Assembly (NCBI GenBank): GCA_039815825.1
Contig: JBCBYO010000014.1
Coordinates: forward strand, 1-64,000
DNA from: JBCBDX01 sp039815825
GTDB taxonomy: Bacteria; Pseudomonadota; Alphaproteobacteria; Rhizobiales; Rhizobiaceae
Reading direction: 5' to 3'
DNA: 64,000 nucleotides
The notes beneath the pieces are model-generated. The model saw only the letters and a list, made by a program, of their open reading frames with translations. It had not been told where the DNA came from and did no database searches. This document shows, in pieces, positions 36,297 through 44,749 of the stretch. The stretch's first letter is position 1; the number at the start of each line of letters is the position of its first letter. The position numbers were made by a program, and so were the translations under genes.

Positions 36297-36864
36297 CGCC
36301 GGGTCTCCAGTAGCCATTTATGGTCATCTCTATCGAGAGGGGACGCCAGCCATCGGCAGCACCAATTTCGCCCGCGCTGCCACTGGCGTGAAATATCGAT
36401 AGTGTGGCGACGTGTGCCAGCGGGCTTCCGGTTTCGAAAGCTTGCAGCATAGCGGGCAAGTCGCCTTCATGGCTTTGAAATTGGGTGTTGATGACGACCA
36501 ACCGCAGATCGCCGGGAATAGAACCAGCCGGTTCCGGGAAACGAATTTCCACCGAGGCAGGAACAACACCGAAGGATTGGAGCGTTTCAACAACGTGGTC
36601 TTGTAGTTCAGCGCCAGCCAGTGTTTCATCTTGGGCACGAAGCGCTAGGAGCAAGCCGGGATCCCGGTCGGCAGTCTGCGCCGTTTGGTCGGAAATGCGT
36701 TTTTCGAGCGCTACAATGTTCTCCTCGCTGATGTTTATCGCGGCTCGCGCAGATCGGACGGTACCAATCGCAGAAAAACCGATCCAAACGAGGAGCGCAA
36801 GGAGCGCCAACAGCGCGCCCCAAGCGACTATTCGACTGGCTGGACGAATTGCGGACGGAGACAT
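36289..36864 (-). CDS. gspM: Type II secretion system protein GspM (subtype b)
   Basis: A 191-residue bitopic inner-membrane protein: a hydrophobic segment at about 13-33, a coiled-coil stretch (SEENIVALEKRISDQTAQ), then a ferredoxin-like periplasmic domain (ELQDHVVETLQSFGVVPASV, FQSHEGDLPAMLQAFETGSP). This is the layout of T2SS M subtype b. It would pair with GspL. The ATG shares one base with the gspL stop (TGATG), and the next gene overlaps its stop. Confidence 0.85.
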   Translation of the reverse strand: MSPSAIRPASRIVAWGALLALLALLVWIGFSAIGTVRSARAAINISEENIVALEKRISDQTAQTADRDPGLLLALRAQDETLAGAELQDHVVETLQSFGVVPASVEIRFPEPAGSIPGDLRLVVINTQFQSHEGDLPAMLQAFETGSPLAHVATLSIFHASGSAGEIGAADGWRPLSIEMTINGYWRPGDA

Positions 36865-37904
36865 CAAAACTCTCCCTCCGGGGTTGTTTGTGCATAGTTG
36901 GGGACAAGAAACGTCTCATATTGATTAAGCGCTTCGTGTGCATTGCTGATGCGCGCGACAATTTCAAAGCGCACGCGATCGGCATCGTCGCTCTGCGTTA
37001 TTGGCGCAGCGAACCGAACCTCTTCAAAAACACCCAGCTCCGTAAGGCGGCGAGCTAGCTCCGCAGCATCGTTAGTTTGCCCGGCAAAACGCAACTGGTC
37101 GCCATCCATTTGTACATTGAGCAAAAAGGTCTGATCGTTGAGCGCATACGCTAATGTTTCCAGCACGATCAAACGCGAAGGGCTACCATTTTGTTGCTGA
37201 TACAAAAATCGACCTGGCGCCGATGCCGGTTGCCGAACCATTTGCAAAAGCTGCCCGCGCAATTGGGTCTCCGTCTGCGCCAAGCTCAATTGCTTGGCAG
37301 CAAAAACCCGGCTCGCCAAAGTGCTGAAAGCAAAACCAAGGCAACAGGCGGCAATAAGAGCGGCCAGGAATAGCTTTAGGCTTTTTGTACTTGCGTTCTT
37401 TGCTGCTGGTTTGCCGCCATTGGCCGGCATGAGCGATAACGTTCCGCCGCTTTCGCCCTCAATTTCAAAACGAACTGAAGCTGCTTTGCTTGCTTCCGGC
37501 CAGCTTTTTTCAAGACTGCGGTGAAGCACGCTGGCACTGGCCATAGCGACGATAACCCGATGACCAGTGTCTTCGTCACCCGCTCTCGGCTCGGTCCAAA
37601 AGGCATACAAAACATCTGAAAGCGGCCAAGGGCTCAGTCGCGGGAGTTTGTTCGCCACGATGCCAGCTGCATGCGACGTTGCACCAGCGGGAAGATCTAG
37701 CTCGGCATAAGCAATGTCGGCGGATGTTAAAACAACACGTACCTTTTGATCCGCCAGACTTTTGACCTGACCGTTTCCAACTGACTTAAGGGGAATTGAG
37801 ATGGCCCGACCGCTGGCATGAGCGTCACCCTGCAACGCAGCCGCCCATCGATCCAAAACAGAACCGAAGCGCACACCCAGCGACGATGTTAGGCTTGCAG
37901 CCAT
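36864..37904 (-). CDS. gspL: Type II secretion system protein GspL
   Basis: A 346-residue protein with an actin-like N-terminal cytoplasmic domain (about 1-165: VRVVLTSADIAYAELDLPAG, LSPWPLSDVLYAFW), one membrane helix near 175-197 (LKLFLAALIAACCLGFAF) and a PilN-like periplasmic domain (ETLAYALNDQTFLLNVQMDG, DAAELARRLTELGVF). GspL ties the ATPase GspE to the membrane platform. It is coupled to gspM and follows the methyltransferase by 46 bases. Confidence 0.88.
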   Translation of the reverse strand: MAASLTSSLGVRFGSVLDRWAAALQGDAHASGRAISIPLKSVGNGQVKSLADQKVRVVLTSADIAYAELDLPAGATSHAAGIVANKLPRLSPWPLSDVLYAFWTEPRAGDEDTGHRVIVAMASASVLHRSLEKSWPEASKAASVRFEIEGESGGTLSLMPANGGKPAAKNASTKSLKLFLAALIAACCLGFAFSTLASRVFAAKQLSLAQTETQLRGQLLQMVRQPASAPGRFLYQQQNGSPSRLIVLETLAYALNDQTFLLNVQMDGDQLRFAGQTNDAAELARRLTELGVFEEVRFAAPITQSDDADRVRFEIVARISNAHEALNQYETFLVPNYAQTTPEGEF

Positions 37905-37950
37905 CGTCCTTACCCACTTACAAAACGCGGTGAGTTAAGCTCACCGAAGT

Positions 37951-39276
37951 TCAATATCGATCAAGGAGAAGCTTTTCGGCCAACTCCTTCAGATGCTGTG
38001 TTTCCAGATCATTATAGTATCGCGAATTGTGAAACCTCAAGTAAAGGTCATTGATCAAAACGGTCGCGTGCAAGTAAGGCTCTGCCTCTTCAGTGCCAAT
38101 GCTATTGAGGTGCAAGATGCCCGCGAAATAGAACATGTTTCCGATGTGGAAAGGTACATCCTGTGCCCAGACAGAGCGGTTATCGCTCCCATCAATGTCA
38201 CCGAATTCGGCTTGTAAACGGGCTGCAACGGCCGTCGGATCAGCCAAATCGAAATCAAAACGTCGCTTGTATTCTTCTGTTAAAGCTTTGAAGAACGCCC
38301 AGCCACGTTCCTTTTCGTCAGCATTAATGATGGTTTTGAAATGCCGATAAGCAAAACCAGACCAAAGCGGATTATTTGTCTCGCCAATATCCTGCATACG
38401 TTTGGCGGTGTAATTGGCATAGACTTCGGGATCGGTGTGACGATCCGACGCGATCTTTTCAGGATCATCTGAGGCCAACGCAAATAGTGAGTCTTTGCCC
38501 GCTTCTACCCGCACATGTTTGAAGCCGACTTCTTCCAGGATTGCTTTGAGGCCGTCTGGTGAAAACAGAACCGCGTGGTAACCAGGTGTAAGGAGCGACA
38601 GCAAAAGGGTCTGCGACGCGTCTTCCAAGGCCAGCGAGTTGGGCGTCGACAACACAAACAACCCATTTGGCGCCAAATTGGCCCTGACAATCTCAAGAAA
38701 TGGCCGGGCGTTCGCGAAATGCTCGATTACTTCCATCGCAAAGATCGCATCTTGCAGGCCATACTTAGCGGCACTCTCGGCCTTTAGGTATTCCGATATT
38801 ATCTCAATTCCGAGCTGTTTGCTCCCGACATTGGCGATCATCGACGGGTCTATGCCAACAGCATTCATACCCAATGCCTTTTCGGCAAAGTCGATGCCAA
38901 AACCGTAGCCTGGCCCGATTTCGAGGAGCTTCTTTGCACCAAACGCATGGGCAATGGTTGATGGGCGTGCCAGAAAATCAACACCAGCGCCCTGCTCAAC
39001 ATAGAACTTTAAAGACTGCTCGAACGTAACCGATTCATATACCATCGGGTCGCTATAGTCGGGGTCCTCGTAATCTATAACAAATGTAGAAGCGCAACGC
39101 GTACAACTGACAAAATTCAACGGTCGAGCGGGCTTGAGGGGGTTTCTAATTTCTCCAACTTGCGGGTGATCGTCTTCTTTGCCGCATGCTGGACATATGG
39201 CTGCACTGGTTGATCCCGTACGATGCCAAACCAAACCATGTCCAAAGGTCAGATCCGTTGTCATTTTGTCCGCCAT
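37951..39276 (-). CDS. SAM-dependent methyltransferase with N-terminal zinc ribbon
   Basis: A 441-residue protein. Residues 25-65 have two Cys pairs (CPACG and CTRC) forming a likely zinc ribbon. The class I methyltransferase domain follows: KKLLEIGPGYGFGIDFAE is motif I for SAM, FAMEVIEHF and LAPNGLFVLSTPN are later motifs. The last 150 residues are helical and of unknown role. Similar proteins occur in surface glycan clusters. It is the first gene of the leftward T2SS arm, divergent from gspE across 136 bases, so it may act on a glycan or on a secretion component. Confidence 0.82.
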   Translation of the reverse strand: MADKMTTDLTFGHGLVWHRTGSTSAAICPACGKEDDHPQVGEIRNPLKPARPLNFVSCTRCASTFVIDYEDPDYSDPMVYESVTFEQSLKFYVEQGAGVDFLARPSTIAHAFGAKKLLEIGPGYGFGIDFAEKALGMNAVGIDPSMIANVGSKQLGIEIISEYLKAESAAKYGLQDAIFAMEVIEHFANARPFLEIVRANLAPNGLFVLSTPNSLALEDASQTLLLSLLTPGYHAVLFSPDGLKAILEEVGFKHVRVEAGKDSLFALASDDPEKIASDRHTDPEVYANYTAKRMQDIGETNNPLWSGFAYRHFKTIINADEKERGWAFFKALTEEYKRRFDFDLADPTAVAARLQAEFGDIDGSDNRSVWAQDVPFHIGNMFYFAGILHLNSIGTEEAEPYLHATVLINDLYLRFHNSRYYNDLETQHLKELAEKLLLDRY

Positions 39277-39412
39277 TCGCCCCGAGCCTGCTTTTGTTAT
39301 CCAAAAATCTCCAGCTGGCTCCTAGGTGAATTGGCATTGGCTGTAAATGAGTTACCAGGCGTTCACTTCATCCACCTAGTCTGTTACTTGGTCGGTGGTG
39401 GAAGAATCTTAG

Positions 39413-41155
39413 ATGAACATACATCAAGACGGCAAACTAGGTGAGATGATGAAGGTGGGCAGTACATGGCCTATGTTCGTCGAGCATTTGGTTGAACGCA
39501 ATCTGATTTCGGCCGATTTCGCCGAAACTGTTTTAAGCGATGATATGCGTTACGGTTCCGCGGCTGCTGCCGGATTACGCAGACTTGGCGAATCCAGCGG
39601 CCTGTCCCCTGAAGAGATCGTGACCCACTTGGCTGCTCAAACAGGCTTGGAAGGGTTTCCCGATTGCGTTTCGGTCGACGCGCAAGTAATCGGCGGCTTG
39701 CTGACGCCTGATTTCATGCGTGAAAACCGGATCGTGCCTGCAAGGTTGGTGGACGCTGGGCAGGAACGAAAGGTTTTACTGACCGCTAATCCATTTGATC
39801 CAAGCGCCATACGATCCGCGCTCCTAGCCTTACAAGATGCTATGGACATTGGCATCGCCAGCCTTGAAGACATTGACGCACTTGCACGCAGCAACGGCGA
39901 TGCCGAGCCAAGTGCAACCAGTGGCAGCGCGACAACGAGCGCGCCCTCTTCCGCCGACCTGGAACGCCTGCGCGATATGGCGAGTGGAACGCCGGTGGTG
40001 GCCTTGCTGGACGATTTGTTCGAGCGCGCCGTCGACTTGCGGGCGACCGATATTCACTTTGAGCCCATGGCGTGGGGACTAACGGTCCGCCTCCGCATTG
40101 ATGGTGTCTTGCGTAAACTGGAAGATCAGCCAAGCGAGTACGCTGCGCAAATTGTCTCAAGGCTTAAAATCCTGTCGCAATTGGACATCGCTGAAAAGCG
40201 CCGCGCGCAAGATGGGGCGGCAAGGCTCACCGTGCACGGGCAGCAATTTGACTTACGCATTTCCACCCTTCCGACCAACCATGGCGAAAGCGTCGTCGTC
40301 AGACTGCTCACGCGCAATGCCAACGTCCATGCGCTGCACAGTATGGATATGAGCGATCGCGATTTTGCCGCCATGAAACGTTTGCTCGACCACCCATACG
40401 GCATGATTGCGGTGACCGGACCAACCGGAAGCGGTAAAACAACGACGCTGGCGGCCTCTATTGCGCAACTCAACGAACCCGGGCGCAAGATTGTCACCGT
40501 TGAAGACCCGATCGAGTATCAGATCGACAATGTGGTTCAAAGCCAGGTGCGTTCAGAAGTCGATCTGACGTTTGCCAACGCGATCAGAAGCTTTGTGCGG
40601 CAGGACCCCGACGTCATCATGGTCGGCGAAATCCGTGATGGCGAAACAGCGCGCGCTGCGATCCAAGCGGCGCAAACCGGGCATCTTTTGCTGACAACCC
40701 TACACTCCAATACCGCTATCGCTGCGGTCAGCCGCCTGCGCAATCTGGGTTTGGAGAGCTATTTGATCGCAAGCAATTTGCGCGGCATTGTCGCCCAACG
40801 TTTGGTGCGCTTGCTGTGTCACAATTGCAGGTATGAAGCTGAGCTAACGCGCGAAGAGATCGCATCTGATCCTCGTTTTGCGGCCTTTGGCTTTAAAACG
40901 GGTGACAAGGTATGGCGGGCCCGAGGTTGTTCGCGTTGCGCCGGTACAGGCTATCGCGGGCGCACACCCGTGTTCGAAATCTTGGAACTGGACGACGATA
41001 TCGCCAAAGCGATTGGCGAGGACCAGAGTGATATTTTGCTGCGTCAGATTGCCGTCGATAAAGGCATGGTATCATTACCGATGGACGCTCGGCGAAAGGT
41101 GGACCAGGGACTAACCTCGCCAGACGAGATATTCAGGGTCACGGCCTATCTTTAA
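39413..41155 (+). CDS. gspE: Type II secretion system ATPase GspE
   Basis: A 580-residue hexameric ATPase that drives pseudopilus assembly. The N-terminal N1E/N2E region (about 1-190) contacts GspL. Walker A is GPTGSGKTTTL, the Asp box VTVEDPIEYQID, Walker B IMVGEIRDGETARAAIQAAQTGHLLLTTLHSN. The zinc-binding CxxC pairs are present (CHNC and CSRC). GGAAG precedes the ATG at 39413; ATGs about 33 bases later with AGGTGAG are an alternative. It begins the rightward arm and gspF follows closely. Confidence 0.96.
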   Translation: MNIHQDGKLGEMMKVGSTWPMFVEHLVERNLISADFAETVLSDDMRYGSAAAAGLRRLGESSGLSPEEIVTHLAAQTGLEGFPDCVSVDAQVIGGLLTPDFMRENRIVPARLVDAGQERKVLLTANPFDPSAIRSALLALQDAMDIGIASLEDIDALARSNGDAEPSATSGSATTSAPSSADLERLRDMASGTPVVALLDDLFERAVDLRATDIHFEPMAWGLTVRLRIDGVLRKLEDQPSEYAAQIVSRLKILSQLDIAEKRRAQDGAARLTVHGQQFDLRISTLPTNHGESVVVRLLTRNANVHALHSMDMSDRDFAAMKRLLDHPYGMIAVTGPTGSGKTTTLAASIAQLNEPGRKIVTVEDPIEYQIDNVVQSQVRSEVDLTFANAIRSFVRQDPDVIMVGEIRDGETARAAIQAAQTGHLLLTTLHSNTAIAAVSRLRNLGLESYLIASNLRGIVAQRLVRLLCHNCRYEAELTREEIASDPRFAAFGFKTGDKVWRARGCSRCAGTGYRGRTPVFEILELDDDIAKAIGEDQSDILLRQIAVDKGMVSLPMDARRKVDQGLTSPDEIFRVTAYL

Positions 41156-41176
41156 ACGCCGCGTATGGTTTGGAAC

Positions 41177-42394
41177 ATGCCCGCTTTTGATTACACAGCG
41201 ATGGACAAGGATGGCGTGACGGTTTCCGGTGCCATTCAATCAGCAGATCGCGATGGCGCCATGGCGCAGATTGAAAGTGCAGGCATGGTTGTTGTCGCAT
41301 TGACCGAAAGCCAATCGCCGGCGACGGGCGACCCACGATTCTCGATTTTTCGTTCGCGCATCACAGTACCTTCCCGGGATGTTACGTCATTGATCAGCGA
41401 TCTGGCTGACCTATTGGAAGCGCAATTGCGCCTTGATGCCGCAATCGAGCTAATCATCCGCGATATTGGTCTTGGGCGTGTACAGCCGATGCTGAACGAT
41501 ATTCTCGCCAGTTTGCGCGGCGGCGACGGCTTTGCTGACGCTCTCGCCAAACACCCGACCGCTTTCGATGCCATCGAGATTGAAATGATCCGCTTGGCAG
41601 AAACCGATGGCAGCCTGCCATCCACGCTGCGGCAAATTTTGATCAATCGTGAAAGGCGACAAAAAACCGCTGACCAAGTCAGTGGCGCCCTGCGCTATCC
41701 AATGTTCCTTTTGCTTGGTGCGACGCTCGTGGTGATCTTTTTTCTATTGCACGTCATCCCACAGTTTGAATTTGTGATAGCCGACGCCGGTGGAACAGAA
41801 GCACTGGGACTTGTTTTTTCGATCTCGCAAGCCGTGCGCGCCAATAGCGACGCTATCCTAATCGGCCTGTTGATCGTACTTGTCGGCGGCTGGATTTTGT
41901 CGACGCTGCCGCAGGGTCGCTCACTTTTTCGGGCCATTGTTATGCGTTTGCCATTGGTTTCCGACGTCGTTCGATCGTTTCGCTGCTCAAAGCTGTGCTA
42001 TCTTATTTCGCAGACGCAGGAAGCCGGTGTTGGACTTCCCGCTGCCCTAAAACTTATCGGGCCCGCGGTTGACGGCCCCTTTGAAAACCGCATCAGCACA
42101 CTTGCCGTCGATGGCTTGCGACAAGGCAGAAAACTGGCGGACGTTCTTGAAGAGTTTGCTGATCTTCCCGCCTTGGCGTTGCGCATGATTAGGATTGGCG
42201 AGGAATCCAGTCAGCTTGCCGCACTGACCGGAAGGGCAGCGGCGATCTACGAAGCCAAAGCAGAAAGACGTTTGACCACATTGGTCGGCATTGTGGGGCC
42301 AGCGACGCTCATCTTCATCAGTTTCGTCATAGGCGGGACGGTCGTTTTGATTATGAACGCCTTGCTCTCGGTAAACGAGGCAGTATTCTTGTGA
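41177..42394 (+). CDS. gspF: Type II secretion system inner-membrane platform GspF
   Basis: A 405-residue platform protein. It starts MPAFDYTAMDKDGVTVSGAI, the usual GspF start, which favours ATG 41177 over ATG 41165. Two GspF domains are each followed by hydrophobic segments (MFLLLGATLVVIFFLLHVIP, ILIGLLIVLVGGWILSTLP, VGPATLIFISFVIGGTVVLI). Its stop overlaps the frame of gspG. It would rotate or anchor pseudopilin loading with GspE and GspL. Confidence 0.95.
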   Translation: MPAFDYTAMDKDGVTVSGAIQSADRDGAMAQIESAGMVVVALTESQSPATGDPRFSIFRSRITVPSRDVTSLISDLADLLEAQLRLDAAIELIIRDIGLGRVQPMLNDILASLRGGDGFADALAKHPTAFDAIEIEMIRLAETDGSLPSTLRQILINRERRQKTADQVSGALRYPMFLLLGATLVVIFFLLHVIPQFEFVIADAGGTEALGLVFSISQAVRANSDAILIGLLIVLVGGWILSTLPQGRSLFRAIVMRLPLVSDVVRSFRCSKLCYLISQTQEAGVGLPAALKLIGPAVDGPFENRISTLAVDGLRQGRKLADVLEEFADLPALALRMIRIGEESSQLAALTGRAAAIYEAKAERRLTTLVGIVGPATLIFISFVIGGTVVLIMNALLSVNEAVFL

Positions 42395-42450
42395 CTTATC
42401 AAGGAATAGGCTGCTCTTTGTTGCGGCGTACGAACCCAAAAGGCAGAAAA

Positions 42451-42855
42451 GTGACCACTTCGAGACGCGCTTTGCGCAAATTTCGTTCAAAGAAATTGCC
42501 GGGCTTTACGCTCGTGGAGATGCTCGTTGTCATTGCTATTATCGGTTTGATTGCCGGCCTAGTTGGCCCACGGGTTCTCAACTATGTGTCAGACTCACGC
42601 GAGCGAACCGCAGAAATTCAAATGATCGCGCTGTCTAACGCGCTGGACCTCTTTTATATCGACGTCGGCCGTTACCCATCGAACACCGAGGGTCTCGAAG
42701 CATTGGTTCAAGCGCCGGGCGGTGTTTCGGCATGGAATGGACCATACTTGAAGGACGGTGTTGTCCCTGCTGACCCATGGGGTCAGGCCTATGTCTATGA
42801 AATCTCATCACCCGGCGGTCCTTACGAACTGAGCGCGCCCGGTGCGGATGGATGA
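42451..42855 (+). CDS. gspG: Major pseudopilin GspG
   Basis: A 134-residue type IV pilin-like protein. The leader ends KKLPG before FTLVEMLVVIAIIGLIAGLVG, with Glu at mature position 5. DVGRYPSNTEGLEALVQAPG and GPYLKDGVVPADPWGQAYVYE are the GspG core. The protein stops right after SAPGADG, so the usual C-terminal stretch that binds calcium is missing. The frame reaches back to 42391, but the GTG at 42451 with AAGG upstream fits better. The stop overlaps the gspH start as ATGA. Confidence 0.93.
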   Translation: MTTSRRALRKFRSKKLPGFTLVEMLVVIAIIGLIAGLVGPRVLNYVSDSRERTAEIQMIALSNALDLFYIDVGRYPSNTEGLEALVQAPGGVSAWNGPYLKDGVVPADPWGQAYVYEISSPGGPYELSAPGADG

Positions 42856-43358
42856 CGCTTAAACGACAATCCAATTTCGTGAATGTTCAAGCCACCCTGC
42901 CCGGCTTTTCACTTTTGGAAATGGTGGCCGTGATGACGATTGTCGCGCTGATCGCATTGGTCGTTGCGCCCAGATACAGCGCAAACGGCGGACCACAGGC
43001 TTTAAAATCCACCGCCTTTGAGATCGCCGGCCTCCTGCGACAAAGCCGCATCGCGGCGATCCGAAGTGGCCAATCAAAGAGTTTCAGCCTTAGCGTATCA
43101 GAGCGCCGGGCGTGGCCTGCGGGAGCTGATACCAGTGTGATCATTCCCGATGAGTTTACCCTTCGCCACGAGGCGTCGTCCCGTTGCGACCGACACGCAG
43201 GCGCCACCCTCATCGTTTTTCAGCCGGACGGCAAATCATGCGGGTCGGTCATTACCCTTGAGATGGGCGCTTTGTCAGCGATTATCTCAACCAACTGGCT
43301 GACGGGTGCCACTCGGGTCGATTTTACCGGCTTTGCTGAAAGTAGGCCATTATTGTGA
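42852..43358 (+). CDS. gspH: Minor pseudopilin GspH
   Basis: A 168-residue pseudopilin with leader cleavage at TLPG before FSLLEMVAVMTIVALIALVV, Glu at mature position 5. LLRQSRIAAIRSGQSKSFSL is typical of GspH/FimT. It starts in an ATGA overlap with gspG and ends overlapping gspI, so G-H-I-J are translated as a chain. Confidence 0.9.
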   Translation: MTLKRQSNFVNVQATLPGFSLLEMVAVMTIVALIALVVAPRYSANGGPQALKSTAFEIAGLLRQSRIAAIRSGQSKSFSLSVSERRAWPAGADTSVIIPDEFTLRHEASSRCDRHAGATLIVFQPDGKSCGSVITLEMGALSAIISTNWLTGATRVDFTGFAESRPLL

Positions 43359-43756
43359 TGGGTTGGCGCGTTCAACGCCGCCACACATTACGCGGCTTTA
43401 CAATGGTTGAATTGCTTGTCGCGTTTGTTCTGATCGGCACGACACTCGCAGCCCTATCCCAAGTTCAAAGCACCAGCTCCAGATCCGCTCGCATCGTGTC
43501 GGAAAAAACTGCGGATGTTTGGCGCGACCAGTCGGCGGCGGCAGCCTTTGTGCACGCGACCGGATCACGAAAATCAACTTCGATTGAAGCCAACGTGTCA
43601 CCAGGTTGGCAAGACGCAGGGTTCTTAACAGAACAAGAAGCGGCCCGACTTGCTCAACGGGGTTGGCGACTTCGTCTCCTAACCTTGAGAAGTCAAAACG
43701 GTGCGGTGGTCTGGCAAGGCGCAACACTCGTTCCGGTTCAGGAGGGTGAGCCATGA
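43358..43756 (+). CDS. gspI: Minor pseudopilin GspI
   Basis: A 132-residue pseudopilin with the leader LRG before FTMVELLVAFVLIGTTLAALS. WDQ-type Trp (VWRDQSAAAAF) and a short beta region follow. Order and size identify it as GspI, which starts the tip complex. GTG 43355 is an alternative start three bases earlier. It overlaps gspJ. Confidence 0.82.
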   Translation: MGWRVQRRHTLRGFTMVELLVAFVLIGTTLAALSQVQSTSSRSARIVSEKTADVWRDQSAAAAFVHATGSRKSTSIEANVSPGWQDAGFLTEQEAARLAQRGWRLRLLTLRSQNGAVVWQGATLVPVQEGEP

Positions 43757-44436
43757 GCGTCGCGCGGACGTGCTCGCGGCGGACAAAGCGCGGCTTTACA
43801 CTCATCGAACTACTCATTGTCCTGACAATAGCGGCGCTGCTTCTGCAGGGATTGACCCAAATAACCGGCAATTTACTCCGCGATTGGTCCCGTTCAGCTA
43901 TTGCAATGGAGAACTTGAACGCTGCCATTGCCGGGATTGACGCCGTTAGCCGAGAAATCGCCGAACTGAAGGTTTTGAACAGACCTGGTCCGGGTGGCCA
44001 ATCTGAACCAATTTTTTATGGAGAGCCCAATCAACTTTCTATGGTGCGACCCGCCATAGGGTTTGAAGATCGCCATGATTTGGATCAGGTGACATATACT
44101 CTGGAGCAGAGCGACGGTACGACCACCTTGGTTCGGCAAAGCTGGCGGCTTTTTAGCGGAAATCCCGGGCAAAAGCGGTCAGCCGCGACGCGTACGGTGG
44201 TCGCTGAGTTTGAGGGCTCGATGGAGTTTGCCTACACGGCGAATTTGGCAGACTTTAGCAATAGCTGGATTGGATCGGCTTACTACCCAGTTGCTGTGCT
44301 CATCATCGCGAATTTAGAACAACCCAATGGTGCGAATTTTGAGAGAGTTATCATCATAAACGCAGAAGCTGACGCAATTTGCGCACGCCGAAGTTCACTG
44401 GCTGAGTGCCGACAACAGCTTCAGTCGCGCTTGTAG
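43753..44436 (+). CDS. gspJ: Minor pseudopilin GspJ
   Basis: A 227-residue pseudopilin with leader KRG before FTLIELLIVLTIAALLLQGL. The larger size and the central RDWSRSAIAMENLNAAIAGI and later beta-rich region (QVTYTLEQSDGTTTLVRQSW) fit GspJ, part of the tip complex with GspI and GspK. The start overlaps gspI as ATGA. A 313-base gap, without a gene, follows before the protease. Confidence 0.85.
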   Translation: MSVARTCSRRTKRGFTLIELLIVLTIAALLLQGLTQITGNLLRDWSRSAIAMENLNAAIAGIDAVSREIAELKVLNRPGPGGQSEPIFYGEPNQLSMVRPAIGFEDRHDLDQVTYTLEQSDGTTTLVRQSWRLFSGNPGQKRSAATRTVVAEFEGSMEFAYTANLADFSNSWIGSAYYPVAVLIIANLEQPNGANFERVIIINAEADAICARRSSLAECRQQLQSRL

Positions 44437-44749
44437 TGCCGCCTCAGCGACAGTTCGCGCTTTACGACAAGAAAAATTCCTTCGTTATTTAGACCATTTG
44501 ACCCCAAAAATTACTCTTGACCGAACAACGTCAACAAGGTCATGGTCAAGGTGACGTGGCGGAAACTTTAATCGGGAAAGATCGGTCGTTGGCTGGGGTG
44601 TACATCGCACAACGCCAATTCGGCTTTAAGTGACAAACACACCTATTATTCATGATCAATTCCCATTCGGGAAGCGCTACTTCCAACCGCTATGGAGACA
44701 CTTTGGCGGTGATTGCGGTCGGACATATGAAAAGGAGGGATATATCATT
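44437..44749 (+). other. 313-base gap between gspJ and the protease gene
   Basis: No gene is supported here; the protease frame extends to 44630 but lacks a signal peptide from that start. The gap holds a CTTGACC...GGTCAAG inverted repeat (about 44517-44551) and ends with a very strong ribosome binding site, AAAAGGAGGGA. The gap size suggests that the protease has its own promoter, but no convincing -35/-10 pair was found. Confidence 0.5.
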
